A program made the translations under genes and the position numbers. A stretch of DNA of 64,000 nucleotides, taken from NCBI GenBank assembly GCA_004194705.1, contig SADC01000886.1, forward strand, positions 62,001 to 126,000, given 5' to 3'. Positions 22,377 through 33,800 of the stretch are shown piece by piece; position 1 is the first letter of the stretch, and every line of letters starts with the position of its first letter. The notes under the pieces were generated by a model, which was not told where the DNA came from, searched no databases, and was given only the letters and a program-made list of their open reading frames with translations. Origin of the DNA: Ditylenchus dipsaci. Taxonomy: Eukaryota; Nematoda; Chromadorea; Rhabditida; Anguinidae.

Positions 22377-24150
22377 ATGTCATCCGGCAAAGAACGAGTG
22401 TAAGTTATATTATTCATACAACTTCATGTCAACACCTGTTTATTCAAAACTGCATGTCCAATCAATCACTTAACTTTTTAGATATATTGGTAACTTGCCT
22501 CCAGATTGCCGTACCAAGACTTAGAAGACATATTTTCTAAGTAGGTCATTTATTTCAGTTTGCATCAAAAATTTTTACTTGGCACCTCTAGGTATGGCAA
22601 GATACAGTTTGTTGATCTCAAAGGACGTCCTAGCCGTGGTCCACCATTTGCTTTATGAGTACTCAGATCCACGGTAGGGCTTCTCGTATATCATGGCTAC
22701 AGCGCATCTAATTTCCATTTCTCTAGTGATGCCGAAGATGCTGTCAGAGGCAGAGATGGTTACGACTTTGATGGATACAGACTGCGAGTGGAGTAAGCCT
22801 TTCTTTCATTATGCTGTCAGTAGATTTTTTTATTTATGATTTTCTTTTCAGATTTACACGTGGGCAGGTGCAGAAACAGTTGAACTTTTGCTAGTTTTCT
22901 GGTTTAACTCATCTTTTTCAGGGCCGAGAGGACCCGGAGGAAGACCAATGCATGGCGGCAGCCCTTCAGGTGGACGCTTTTCTGGTGGTCGCGGGCCTCC
23001 TCCTCGTGTGGCGGCGGACGTCGCGGTGGAAGCAATTATCGAGTTGTGATTTCGGGGTGCCGTCCAGGTTTGTTCAGATATCCCGGCTGAAGCTTTACTG
23101 ATATATTTGTGTATTGCAGTGGATCTTGGCAAGATTTAAAGGATCACATGCGTGAGGTACGGCTCTCTCTTTTTTTACTAAACTGAATTTAACCTATTGA
23201 AACTTAACCCACTGTTGTTGTCAGGCTGGTGATGTCTCCTACTCTGATGTTTTCCGCGACGGAACTGGCGTAGTGGAATACATTCGCTATGAAGACATGA
23301 AATATGCACTCAAGAAGCTGGACGATACCAAGTTCAAATCACATGAAGTTAGTTCATTGTAGCTGTTTGCGAATTTCACTTATTTACGTCTTATCTTTAG
23401 GGGAGACCAGCTACATTCGTGTTCGGTCGGTTCACACTTTAAATGTCACTTATTCGTATCTTACGGACAATTTTAGGGAGGCTGATGATGATAGACGCCG
23501 CTCGAGGTCTCGTTCCGCTCACGGTAATTATTTTGGGATGAGTTTAAGGGGGTTTATTGTGCACGTGGCTTGAAGGGGCTTGCTCGTCGCCAATGAGAAT
23601 ATTTTGAGAGGCGGCTGCCAGTGAAATTTAAACGAGAATAAAAATGTCGCATTTTAGTAAAATTATTATAAGGAAAAACATTGCCTCCGATCGGAATTAA
23701 CCGAGGGCCGACTCTCACAGTACGCCACCGTTGTACTACTGAGCCTCAGATGTTATTAGTCGGTGACAATGTTCTCGTTCCTTATCACAAGGGCGTAATC
23801 AACAAAATTGCATTTAAAAATAATTCTTTTTGTATTGACCTGTTACCCGCCTTTTAAAATATTCCCATCGCGCTGAGAACGCCCTTCAACACTTATCAGA
23901 TCTAAATATTTTTGGCTTCATTATGCTTATTTTTGCATTGGAAGCTGAAACCAATGGACTTAAGTATCCCGAATCTGAAAATTTAATCAAGGAGGCTTAT
24001 TGTCTATAGATCCATCTAATTATTTCCATGTTTAGCACTCCAAGAAAGTCTCGTGGATCTCCTCAGTATGGCCGTTCTCGTTCACGCTCTGCATCCCGTT
24101 CCAATTCACGTTCCCGCTCACGCTCCCGTTCCCGCTCCAATTCCTACTAA
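22377..24150 (+). CDS. SRSF1: SRSF1-like SR splicing factor (ASF/SF2 family)
   Basis: Eleven coding exons were traced: 22377-22399, 22482-22540, 22592-22673, 22727-22792, 22852-22867, 22922-23067, 23120-23156, 23225-23347, 23401-23425, 23477-23523 and 24036-24150. The first RNA-recognition motif starts [13 protein letters not shown] and ends [17 protein letters not shown] Gly/Arg-rich hinge ([20 protein letters not shown]) follows. The second, pseudo-RRM contains [12 protein letters not shown], the [10 protein letters not shown] hallmark of SRSF1. The C-terminus is Arg-Ser dipeptides ending SRSNSY. SRSF1 binds exonic enhancers and recruits U1 and U2AF. The frame breaks in at least five places, each repaired by one or two bases and several of them at runs: after RTK, at FAF/EYSD, at PPPR/GGG, at ISG/PSSG and at HE/GETS. 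Assembly error or very young pseudogene are both possible. Confidence 0.85.
23574..23885 (-). mobile_element. TTAA-type element with decayed tRNA-like core, in SRSF1 intron
   Basis: The ends are AGGGGCTTGCTCGTCGCC and a matching inverse, with inner ATATTTT arms. They are flanked by degenerate TTAA (TTGA and TCAA). The core on minus has a box A-like GGCTCAGTAGTAC (complement of about 23733-23745) and a damaged box B. It is a sister of 37190-37502 and lies entirely within the last SRSF1 intron. Confidence 0.6.
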
Positions 24151-24371
24151 GTAAAGGCCAATGAACAAGAGAAAGAATACGATGAAGAAAAGTTATGTTG
24201 CTGGGAGTTTCACGAATTCAGTTTGTTTTCATTTGTTGCTGCCTACCTATTTGTCTCTGACTATGTGACTTTGTTCAGTAAAAAATACCCCCAATCCGAT
24301 ATTCATCACTTGCTAGTTTCTAAATTTTAATTCTTCTCAATCCTAAAATACGCTTCTGTTCTTCTTTGTCC

Positions 24372-24377
24372 AATAAA
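24372..24377 (+). promoter_or_regulatory. Candidate polyadenylation signal for SRSF1
   Basis: AATAAA lies about 220 bp after the SRSF1 stop, followed by a T/G-rich stretch. Other A-rich variants lie nearer, so the true cleavage site is not certain. Confidence 0.45.
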
Positions 24378-24904
24378 CATTTGTTGAATTTCAGCCTCTG
24401 TGGTGTAAACAGCAATAATGGGGAACGGAGGAGAAATTGAATTGCTGGACGATCGATTTTGTCTTTTTAATCACTCACACACAGTGCACTGGACCTAGCA
24501 ATTGATCAGGGATTAAGACATGTACAAAACATTTGGGGATTGGAGGATTGGATTTCAAGGAACAGGAAATCAAGGATTTTCAATAAAAGGCCAGCTTTCT
24601 GTTCCTAAAATTCTCTTTTGGACAAAAATGTGTTTTGGTAGTCGAACTTTTTCGTGATGTCCATTTACCACATTCGCTACTCGTTTAGTATGTTTTTATT
24701 TATATGTAATTATTTGTTAGACAGATTAACCAAGTTTCTTATAATGGAACTGCGAGAACTTTTAAACGAATACCAATATTGTAGTTCCTCTAATAGGCCG
24801 ATGTCTCTATATATTTTTCAACCTCCCTCTAGGGTGTCGGTTTAATGCAGAGTATCACTTCATTGTTCAGCCTAGCGAAAGCTCGCAATTTAGTGCCAAG
24901 GTGA
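24378..24904. other. Intergenic, no gene seen
   Basis: No conserved coding block, RNA gene or strong repeat was recognised. A 63-codon frame at 24654-24845 has no recognisable domain. Confidence 0.4.
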
Positions 24905-26280
24905 CAAGGTAAAGTACTAGAACTGATAATTTTAGAAAACATTGAGATTTTATTTTTTAGTGCATTTCTACTATGCTATCTGAGTTATGTGTAAATCTCT
25001 AATGATAGATCGATATGATCAGTAAAAGCGGAATACCGTATATGCTCTATTAATTAAACACCCCTAAGTTCAAAATCGTGTTTTGGCATTGTGTTTTTTG
25101 ACCCACTTTTTGATCTTTTCTCTCAGGCAAGTTACGACGTGACCCCCAAATAACCCCCCACCAAATAACCCCCCTCAAATAACCCCCCTAAATTCAAAAA
25201 TTTTTTTGTCCGGAGGAAAAATGAAATTTTTTTAATGAAAACAGTTTGTTGTACCCGGCAAGGGGTTGGCCGCTCCGCGGCCAAGACCAGCACACTCCAC
25301 ATTGCAAGAAATGGGGAAAATATGTATGTTACAGCTCAAAAATTTCATTTTCCTTCCAGGACAAAATTATTTTGAATTTAGGGGGTTATTTGAGGGGGTT
25401 ATTGGTGGGGGGGGTTATTTGGGGTTTTCACGGCAAGTTACCAACCATTTGATAGCTCATCTTTCTAGCTACAAAATGGGTGGTAACTTGCCTGAGAGAA
25501 GTGATCAAAAAGTGGTCAAAAACACAATGCCAAACACGATTTTGACTTAGGGTGTCTAATTAATAGAGCATATACGATAACGCCCTCATCAAAAGTGCCT
25601 AAAAGCCATGATACGTGTATAATAGTTTTGCTAAAGTAAAGAATAGTTTAGCCCGAGCTCTAGCACAAAATTAATTTTCCGCGAGGTAAAACCACCCGTA
25701 AAATCGTGATTCTTGACCCCCAAATATGCCTAAAACATTTGATTTTTAAAAATCCGAAGAAGTCTTTTCTTTGTTTCGCTTTGGTCAAGTAGGCAAAAAA
25801 TGGAGAAATATTCGATTTTTTTAAATTGGCTCCAGATTTTTGAGTAAATTTCTGTGCAAAAAACCAATAAAAATGACTTTCTTTCAAGTTAAGCAAGATT
25901 CCTGATAAAAAAAAATGCACAAAGGCTCTTAATGCAATAGCCGTGTTGAAAAACATAACAAAATATTTTCGGGGCCAAGAATCACGATTTACGGGTGGTT
26001 TTCCCTTGAGGAAAATAAAATTTCGCGCTAGAGGAATGGCGAAAGAATTTTATACTGTAGCAAAACCATGATAACATTGTTTTTATCATGGTTGTTTTTA
26101 TCACCGTATCATGTTTTTAGGCACTTTTGATGAGGGCGTTATCCTGCTTTTACTGATCATATCGATCTATCAGTACAGATTCACATATAACTCAGATAGT
26201 ATAGTAAAATGCACCAAAAGATAAAATCTCAATTTTTTCTAAAATTGTTAGTTCTAGTACTTCCCTTGTGAGTTTACTGG
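24905..26280. mobile_element. Nested foldback (three layers)
   Basis: The outer arms (24905-25035 plus 25578-25640 on the left, about 26080-26275 on the right) share GATCAGTAAAAGCGG and CGCCCTCATCAAAAGTGCC in inverse. The left arm is split by a TA-flanked MITE (25036-25575). That MITE is itself split by an element with ends TGACCCCCAAATAACCCCC (about 25137-25435). A separate inverted pair, CCACCCGTAAAATCGTGATT at 25690 and 25990, lies in the loop. No coding sequence was recognised. Confidence 0.6.
25036..25575. mobile_element. TA-flanked MITE, family E
   Basis: Inverted ends of the type CCGTATATGCTCTATTAATT sit between TA at 25034-25035 and 25576-25577. Its interior word GTTTTGGCATTGTGTTTTT also occurs at 26296-26540 and 62316-62766. 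Confidence 0.65.
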
Positions 26281-26295
26281 CTAGAGAAATTACGA

Positions 26296-26540
26296 TGCGT
26301 ATTCTCTCTGATAGAACCACACGCCCTGGTTCAAAATCGTGTTTGTGGCATTGCGTTTTTGACCCACTTTTTTGAAGACTGCTTTCATGCTAGTTACCAC
26401 CCCACTTCGGTAGCCAGTGAGATGAGCTACGAAATCAGGGGAATACTTGCTGGGAAGAGTCTTCGAAAAATGGATCGAAAACACAATGCCAAAAAGACGA
26501 TTTTGAATTAAGGGTATGGTTCTATTAGAGATAATACGTA
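26296..26540. mobile_element. Family E MITE, second copy
   Basis: Ends of the type CGTATTCTCTCTGATAGAACC pair with their inverse at about 26517-26540. The interior GTGTTTGTGGCATTGCGTTT is shared with the copies at 25036 and 62316. Confidence 0.55.
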
Positions 26541-27585
26541 TGGCTGTAACTAATTTCAACCCGCCAAATTACTGATCTACCCGCCAAATCGAAAAAACAA
26601 AATTCTTTTAAATTTTTTTAGACTTTTTGTCCGAATTTTTTTCAAATTTTCAGCTTCTAACAAGCTATCAACTGATTTATTAAAATTTTGAAAAGTTGCA
26701 GAAAAAGGTTTTGTATAGACCAAATTTTTTGAAAAATTTGGTATGGCTCTAACTAATTTCGGCACACCTTCATTCTGGCACAAATTATTCTGGCAAAAGA
26801 GATTCTGACAAAAACTCATTCTGGCAAAATTCAAATGGGCAAAAACTTGTCTTGGCACGAATTGTTGTGGAATTAACTTTTTTGAATTCAAATGATTCAA
26901 AATTCAATTGTTTGTGGAATATACAAAGCTGAAAAAACTGATTGTGTCACCCGCATTATTGTCATTCTTGTGAATTTGAATTTTTATTTATTATGTTCAT
27001 CCACACAAGCTCGCGAACTATAGTCCTGACTTAATAGATTGAAGATTACACCCTGTTTTAAAAAACATTGTCTATTGCACAACGATACCCACACTCTCTT
27101 CTGGCATACCTAATCAACATTTTTATTCAAATTTACAGTCTGAACCAACCGAACCAAGTGGTCGTCCACTTTAAGCAAAATTTTTTTACGTTTTTTCATG
27201 TTCCAAAACCTATTTTCTGGACTAATTCGGCTGAAAATGGTTTGATAGTGGCAAAATGCCGTTTTGTACGGTATTTTTTAGTTTTGGTAAAATCGAGTTT
27301 GGTAAAATCAATTATATCCCAAAACTAAAAAAATACCAGAAAAACGGCATTTCACCACTACCAAACAATCTTCAGCATGCCTGAATTAGTCCAGAAAGCG
27401 GGTTTTTGAACTTGAAAAAGTAAAAAATTGCTCCAGTGCACGACACTTGGTTTGTTAGTGCAGACTAGAAAACTTAAGTCCCCGTAAAATTTTTCAAAAT
27501 TCGCGAATTTAAAAAGTGTGCACCAATTCGTGTGGTGGACTAAGACGGTATGGATTTATTCGGTGTGAATCATTCGCTAACGCCC

Positions 27586-29120
27586 GCAAATGGATATCCA
27601 CCTCGACCCGGGTACTACCCCTGCTTTGAGGGTGAGGTAGGTGAAATCGGGATTTTGGTCTTATAAAACCTAATTCAACACACGATTTTTACATTTGATA
27701 GCATGGTTTTTTGGATTCTTTTTTTTTAATTTCAGGTCATCCAGAGGGGTATCCACCTGACCAGGTGTTAACCACCCCAGGTTTTGAGATGGGGTAGGTA
27801 AAAAACAAAATTTAGCTTCGTCAAACTTGATTCCCATAGAATTTCACTTATCGTAGGATTTTAAATTAAAAAAAATTAACTTTACAGGCCATCCATGTGG
27901 ATGTCCACCTGGCCAGTTGGTACCCACCCCGGTTTTGGTGTGTAAAACGTAATCTCGGTCTGTCAAACGGATTTACCAAGAAATTTCGAGTATGGTATAT
28001 TGGTTTCTTTTTGAATTTTGAAAAAGTTTATTTTTTTAGGCATCTAGGTGCATATCCAATTGACCCATAACACCAACCTCAAATTTTTAGGTTGAGTTGG
28101 GTAACATCCAGCGTGGTGACCTCAGCCGGCTGACTTCAGCCGGCTGAGGTTAAACTCAGCCATCAGCCGGCTGAGGCTGATGGCTGAGAAACTTTTTGGG
28201 CATGGCTGACGGCTGAGGCTGAGAAAAATTTTCGAAACTTCTTTAACAGAAATTTTTTCTGAATTTTTTATCAAAGTTTCGGGTTTTTTTTAAATTTCCA
28301 CTGTTTTCTGACAATTTAAAGAGATGAGAAAAATTGATTTATTCATTTCAGTAATTAAAAGGTTAACAGTTGAGTAATTAAGTGACCATGAATTTAGTAA
28401 TTGAATTTTATTACAGGTTATGGCTTATTGTTAAATTTAAGCAATGCACGTTCTTTAGACTGCATGGTTGCGTGTTGCTCCGTAATCCGACTGAATTTAG
28501 AGTGACCTGTGAAATAATCGCTCAACGTAGCTGATTATTACTACTTATACCCAAACCAATAAAATCTCATTCTTGATCATTTTTACAGTACAACCGGCTT
28601 AATCCAAACTCAGCCGGCTGAGATTAAACTCAGCCATCAGCCGGCTGAGGCTGACGGCTGAGGTAATTGTCGAGTATACCCCCTGGTAACATCACAACTT
28701 TAGTTCTAAAAAGCAGAGTCCCGTACGTTTTTCACTTGAAAGAACAGTTTGCTTTTCGTTTTTAACAACTTTTATTGTTATAGCGATCCGTATGGATATT
28801 AACCTGCCCGATGTTATTTACCCAGATTTAGGTTTGAGCGGGTAAAATCGTAATTCAGGTCCTATCGAACCGAATTCTCGGCGCGATTTTAAGTAAAAAG
28901 CGGTTTGATTTGGAATTTGAGTAATTTTAAATTTCTGCCTAAAAGTATCTAATTCAGGTTTAGGGGTTCGTTCGGTAGTTAGAATGGCAATTTCGACCTT
29001 ATTAAACCCGTTCTCACTGCTGTAGTCGTTCCTGTCCCTCATGATTCGGATAGATACCAAAGTAATTATAAATAAGATACGGTAACAAAAGCAACGAAAA
29101 ATTACTATAAAGTTCAAAGG
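27586..29120 (+). repeat. Tandem exon-like units encoding Gly-Tyr-Pro-Pro peptides
   Basis: Units of about 150-160 bp consist of a 50-60 bp exon-like block plus a conserved intron-like spacer. Blocks begin after TTTCAG or similar at 27586, 27736, 27888, 28040 and 28784, and end at GTAGGT- or GTAAAA-like donors. The first two translate as NGYPPRPGYYPCFEGE and GHPEGYPPDQVLTTPGFEMG. Later units have stops or decayed motifs. Further units occur at 32539, 32934, 41844, 42012, 42165 and 52536, all on plus. Either this is the relic of a gene with repeated Pro/Gly/Tyr-rich exons, or it is a gene-derived satellite. No known family was recognised. Confidence 0.5.
28109..28685. mobile_element. hAT-type MITE with CAGCCGGCTGA arrays
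   Basis: The sub-terminal zones on both sides (28118-28210 and about 28595-28665) are packed with CTCAGCCGGCTGAGG palindromes. The exact 8-bp duplication GTAACATC lies at 28101-28108 and 28686-28693. It interrupts the intron-like spacer of a GYPP unit. Confidence 0.8.
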
Positions 29121-29154
29121 GTAGCTGTAAAGGGTTAATAGGGGCAGGAGTAAG

Positions 29155-29885
29155 ATGCGCGCAAATCACATTGCGACAAATCAAATTGCGGCAAAATCAG
29201 ATTGCGGCAAATCAGATTGCGACAATTCAAATTGCGGCAAAATGAAATTCCGACAATTCAAATTGCGACAATTCAAATTGCGGCAAAATCAAATTGCGAC
29301 AATTCAAATTGCGGCAAAATCAAATTGCGGCAAATCATATTGCGACAATTTAAATTGCAGTAATCAAATTGGAAACTTTCAAGTAATGCTTAATCTGCCA
29401 CCACTATGTGGTCTCAACAACCTGCCGTCTAAACAGGCTTGTTTGTGAGATGAGATTTTTCTAGAAACCAAAAATTGACTAGCTGTACAAAATCAGCAAA
29501 CAATCAAATAGTATATAGTATAGTACAGTATTTGTTTTCCATAGCTGAAAGAAGCAAAGAAGTAAAGCCAGGCCAGGAGGAAAGCGAAAAAATGATATAC
29601 AAATATTTACTCCACAAAGTGAACGAAAAATACCTAACGTATAAAATAACGATCAACCCAAATAGCAGTCCAATGTGACCCTCCCAGTTATGCCGCAATT
29701 TGAATTTGCCGCATTTGAATTGTCGCAATTTGATTTTGCCGCAATTTGAATTGTCGCAATTTGATTTTGCCGCAATTTCATTTTGCCGCAATTTGATTTG
29801 TCGCAATTTGAATTGTCGCATCTGATTTGCCGCAATCTGATTTTGCCGCAATTTGATTTGTCGCAATGTGATTTGCCGCATCTTA
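29155..29885. mobile_element. Foldback with tandem CAAATTGCGGCAAAAT arms
   Basis: The left arm (29155-29370) is about a dozen copies of a 15-16 bp unit alternating TTGCGACAATTCAAA and TTGCGGCAAAATC. The right arm (29690-29885) is the inverse. The loop (29375-29690) is AT-rich with no recognised domain. Confidence 0.7.
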
Positions 29886-30886
29886 CTCTGCCCTTAAATA
29901 GAGACAGCAAAATGGCATAATCACTTATTCCCAGAACTGTTTCTTTCAGAACAATTTCAGTTAATAACAATTTGTTTCAAAACAATTCGTGCCAAGACAA
30001 GTTTTTGCCTATTTGAATTTTTGCCAGAATGAGTTTCTGCCAGAATCTCTTTTGCCAGAACAATTTGTCCCAATGAAGGTGTGCCTAATTTCACCCGCCA
30101 AAGTACTGATTTACCCGCCAAACGAAAAAAAATTCTTTTAAATATTTTAGACTTTTTGTCCGAATTTTTTTCAAAATTTTTATACCTGCGTGTAGCCCTG
30201 GATCTCAGCTTTCTAACAAGCTATCAACTGATTTATCAAAATTTTGAAAAGTTGGAGAAAAAGGTCTTTGTATAGACCAAATTTTTTGAAAAAATTGCTA
30301 TATACAGAGACGTTTTTCTCCAACTTTTTAAATTCCAGCAAGGCAATTGATACCGAGTTAGAAAGCTGAGATCCAGGGCTACATTTGGTATAAAAATGTA
30401 CAAATATTTTCTGAACTTTTTGAGATAAAAAACATTTTTACAATTTGGCGGGTAAATAAGTAATTTGGCGGGGTAAAACAGTTTGAGCCATACGGTATTC
30501 TGTTGTAAATAGGGTGTATTTTTCTTAGTTCCCTTGTTGATTTAAAGAACTCTAAATTTTGATGTTTTTTTGGGTTCCTTCAGACGCAAACTTCATATGG
30601 CGTTGGTCGAGCTTTGAGTGTGCATAATTCAAAAAGTTCGACTATTCCACTTTTCCAACCCATAGAGAACCATAATTTTTTAACTTGTCAGTCTGCATGT
30701 AATGCTGAGTTAGTATTGTGACTGTGATTTGAGGATGTGTACCATAAGAATGGAAAATATAAAGGGCGAACAACTTTATTTAAGGGCAGTTTACAGCAAT
30801 AATCAAAATTTGGGATTCTATTGTTGACTTAGTATGGTTTCTAGTTGCAACTTGCACCCACTCAAACAACTATGAGATTTAGTGTT

Positions 30887-33800
30887 TCAAGGATGTGCTG
30901 ATTTGCTGCTGCTAGTTGTCGACTGGGAGTCTAACTGGGACTTGTAGAAACTGTTTTCGGTTGTTGTGCTTGGAGTGTTGCCTGCCCACCACTGTCTCTT
31001 GTCATCACCCCACATGGTAAACACAATCTGCAACAGACATACAATAGACATTAATTGCATTATCAACTCATTGTTTTAGTTGAATTATGTGCTAAAATAT
31101 CGACTTACCACTGGCAAGAAGGCAACTGTGGCTGAGATGTAGAAGACAACTGCCACTCTTCTTGCAAACCGTTCTGTACTATCCACTTAGTCAAAATTTT
31201 GTTGAAGATGCTGAACCAGGCAACACTGAAATAGATAAAATTGTAGGAAATGGAGACTCTTTTTCCCTAGATTTTGTTGATTAGATGGTTTGTTATAAAA
31301 ACTTATATGTTTTTGGGTGGTATTCATCTGCATTAAAAGGATTCTCAAATATTGGGAGATTCGAACATATGGGAGAATCACACAAGGTTCATTCAAACAA
31401 TGGTATATTTGAAGAACGTCCTTTTTAAACAAAAGGATCCAAAATCCATTCAAGAAAGAGAGTCCAAACAATGTCGTTTTCAAACAAGGGAAGATCCTTG
31501 ATTCTTTTATTCGTGATTTTTGTGGACAGGCCATTCACTCATCTGGGAAAAAGAGTGTTAAAGGGAGGGGGAACTTCCTATACGCATCGCCTACGTCAAG
31601 AGTTTGACTACCACTAGCTTATAACCTTATTTTTTATATCCTTTAATTTGCAAGTTTAGTGTCAAAATAATCCTGACACTCTTGTCTACCCAATAAGATC
31701 ATCAGCACAGGCTTTCACACCTACTGGAGCCTATATCCAATCTAAAATAGGCTAATTTCCGAAAATCGATCGTTTTTGAGAGTTTTCGCTTTCTGGCTTG
31801 TTTGATATTTTCTGACTTTTTTCTACAACTCACATGTTTCATATACCAAGACGTAGCCAATACTCCAGGCTTCCGTTTGAGCTATCACACAGCGAAAGAA
31901 ATAATATTTAGTTACAGCCAGAATTAAAAAAAAGTTTATAATGTCCATTTCCGGGTCGTAGCCTTTAGGCCCTTTTTTCCATTTGTGGAAAAAAGGCCAA
32001 ACGACTTACGTAAGTCGTTTGGCCCCTTTTTCCACCTTTTTAAATACGCGCCTTTTATTTATTTTTATTGTTTTTGTGCTTTTCATAATCTTGGCTCCAG
32101 GTAAATTTTCCCGCGGTGTATACTACTTCTGGTAAATTTCCCTACGGTGAATTCTCCTCTGGCCGCTAAATTCCTCAGCAAAGATTTTCAAATAATTCTT
32201 TTTTTCTTGTGAAAATTCTTATCACTTAAGATGTTTTTCTATAATCTAGCACCCGTATTATTGGATGATTTATGCACCAACCCAACCAAATGGTCGTCCA
32301 TTTGGTGAAATTTTTTTTTCATGTGTTTGGGTTTCCGAAATCTGTTTTTTGCAGTAATTTGAGCATTCTAAAAAAGGTTTGACAATAGTAAAATGCCATT
32401 TTCTAGGGTAATTTTGAGTTTAGGTAAAATAGCTAAAATGACAGTTTGGAATTTACAGAGTATATTCAGATTATCGGAATAAGTGAACGTAATAGCTTCT
32501 CGAAGCCGAAAAATAAGAGAGAGAAAAAATTTACCCAGGTGGACATCCAAATCCACCACTTGTACCCGGATATGGACCCGGACTGAGTAGATCAACCAGT
32601 TAACTCCCTTATTTCGACCTATCTGCCTAGGTATCCACTTACTAGATGTATCCGTCCTTTTCCAGGTATCTTCATCCACCTAAACCATTTGAGCATTGGG
32701 TAACACTGCCTGGCTACTACTACCGAGGCATTTCCACCAGAGTACCGTTACCTAGGTAGAACAACCTGAGCACCACCTGGTTACTCTTCGGGATACGTGA
32801 TTAATGCAGAACTGGGGCTCCTGCAAGTCAAATTGCTGTTTTAGCATTATCCAACCGTGTTTGGGACACGATTATGGATAGGGTAGAATGACTTTTAGTT
32901 AGTTTCAGCTAAATCCAAAATTTTGGTTTTTAGAGATGGATACCCATTTGGAGGAGGTACCAGGTGGTTCCCTATCCATCCTGAGGCTTAATAGTCTTAT
33001 AAAATTAGTTTATGACGGTTATTCAAGAAAATAATAATGAAAAACAACAAACTGCAAAAAACAATAAAACTAAAAAAGGCGCGTATTTAAAAAAGTGGAA
33101 AAAAGGGGCCTAACGCCCCTACGCCTCCATTTCCATGCCATCCTACACTGGTCTGTCAATAGGGAATTTGCTGACAGTAAAGCAGTGCTGGAAATGGTTT
33201 CAATCGACTGATCGATAGTTTTTGATCGTAGAAGTCGTCGAAGTTGCTAAAAAGTAGAACAAAACAAATAGGGTCTGCACTCAGTGGAATCGAACCTGTG
33301 ACCGATAGACGATGCGTATAGGAAGTTCCCCCTCCTTTAAAACATGATGAAGGAATGTCGCACTGTGGGGGGTGGGATCCTTAAAAAGCTATATCTAATG
33401 GATATAGCTTGAGTTGACCAATGAGAGATTGTCGAGAAATTTCTCGGTTTTTTCTCGAGCCAAATCTAGATTTTGCTCGACCGTATGAAAATGGAGTGAA
33501 ATCTTTTTTTGGTGCGCGCTCGAATAGGGGTTGCAGCGACGTAGCTGCAATGAATAATTTCGTTGTTGCCACGGGAATTTACCAAATTTTCACCGGATTC
33601 ACATTCAGCGTAGTCGATTTGCTTATGAAACTTCCCCTTAAATGTCAAACTCACTGTCAAATTCTAAATTCCGCTTAAGACAATAAACAATAAAAAAACA
33701 TTCAAGTGTTTTTGTCAAAAACTTTTTGAATATGACAAAATTTCTTTTTGGCTCAAATTGTTTTACCCGCCCAGTTATTAACTTATCCCGCCAAATTAAT

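Larger units (their letters stand above)
26560..30490. mobile_element. Large composite of CCCGCCAAA and CATTCTGGCA foldbacks
   Basis: The segment 26760-26870 (repeated ATTCTGGCAAAA words) is inverted at 29975-30090, about 3.2 kb away. Outside it, 26560-26745 (ACCCGCCAAATTACTGAT) recurs at 30095-30290. From 30300 to 30490 that block is inverted again, making 30095-30490 a hairpin of its own. The cargo includes GYPP exon-like units (27586-29120), a hAT MITE (28109-28685) and another foldback (29155-29885). Confidence 0.5.

Noticed and set aside
23304..23573. Independent 89-codon gene on plus
   Set aside because: It is a read-through of SRSF1 exons and a short intron in a shifted frame.
29155..29885. 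Possible CRISPR-like array (regular short repeats)
   Set aside because: The repeats are directly adjacent with no spacers, form mirrored arms of a foldback, and the genome is eukaryotic.
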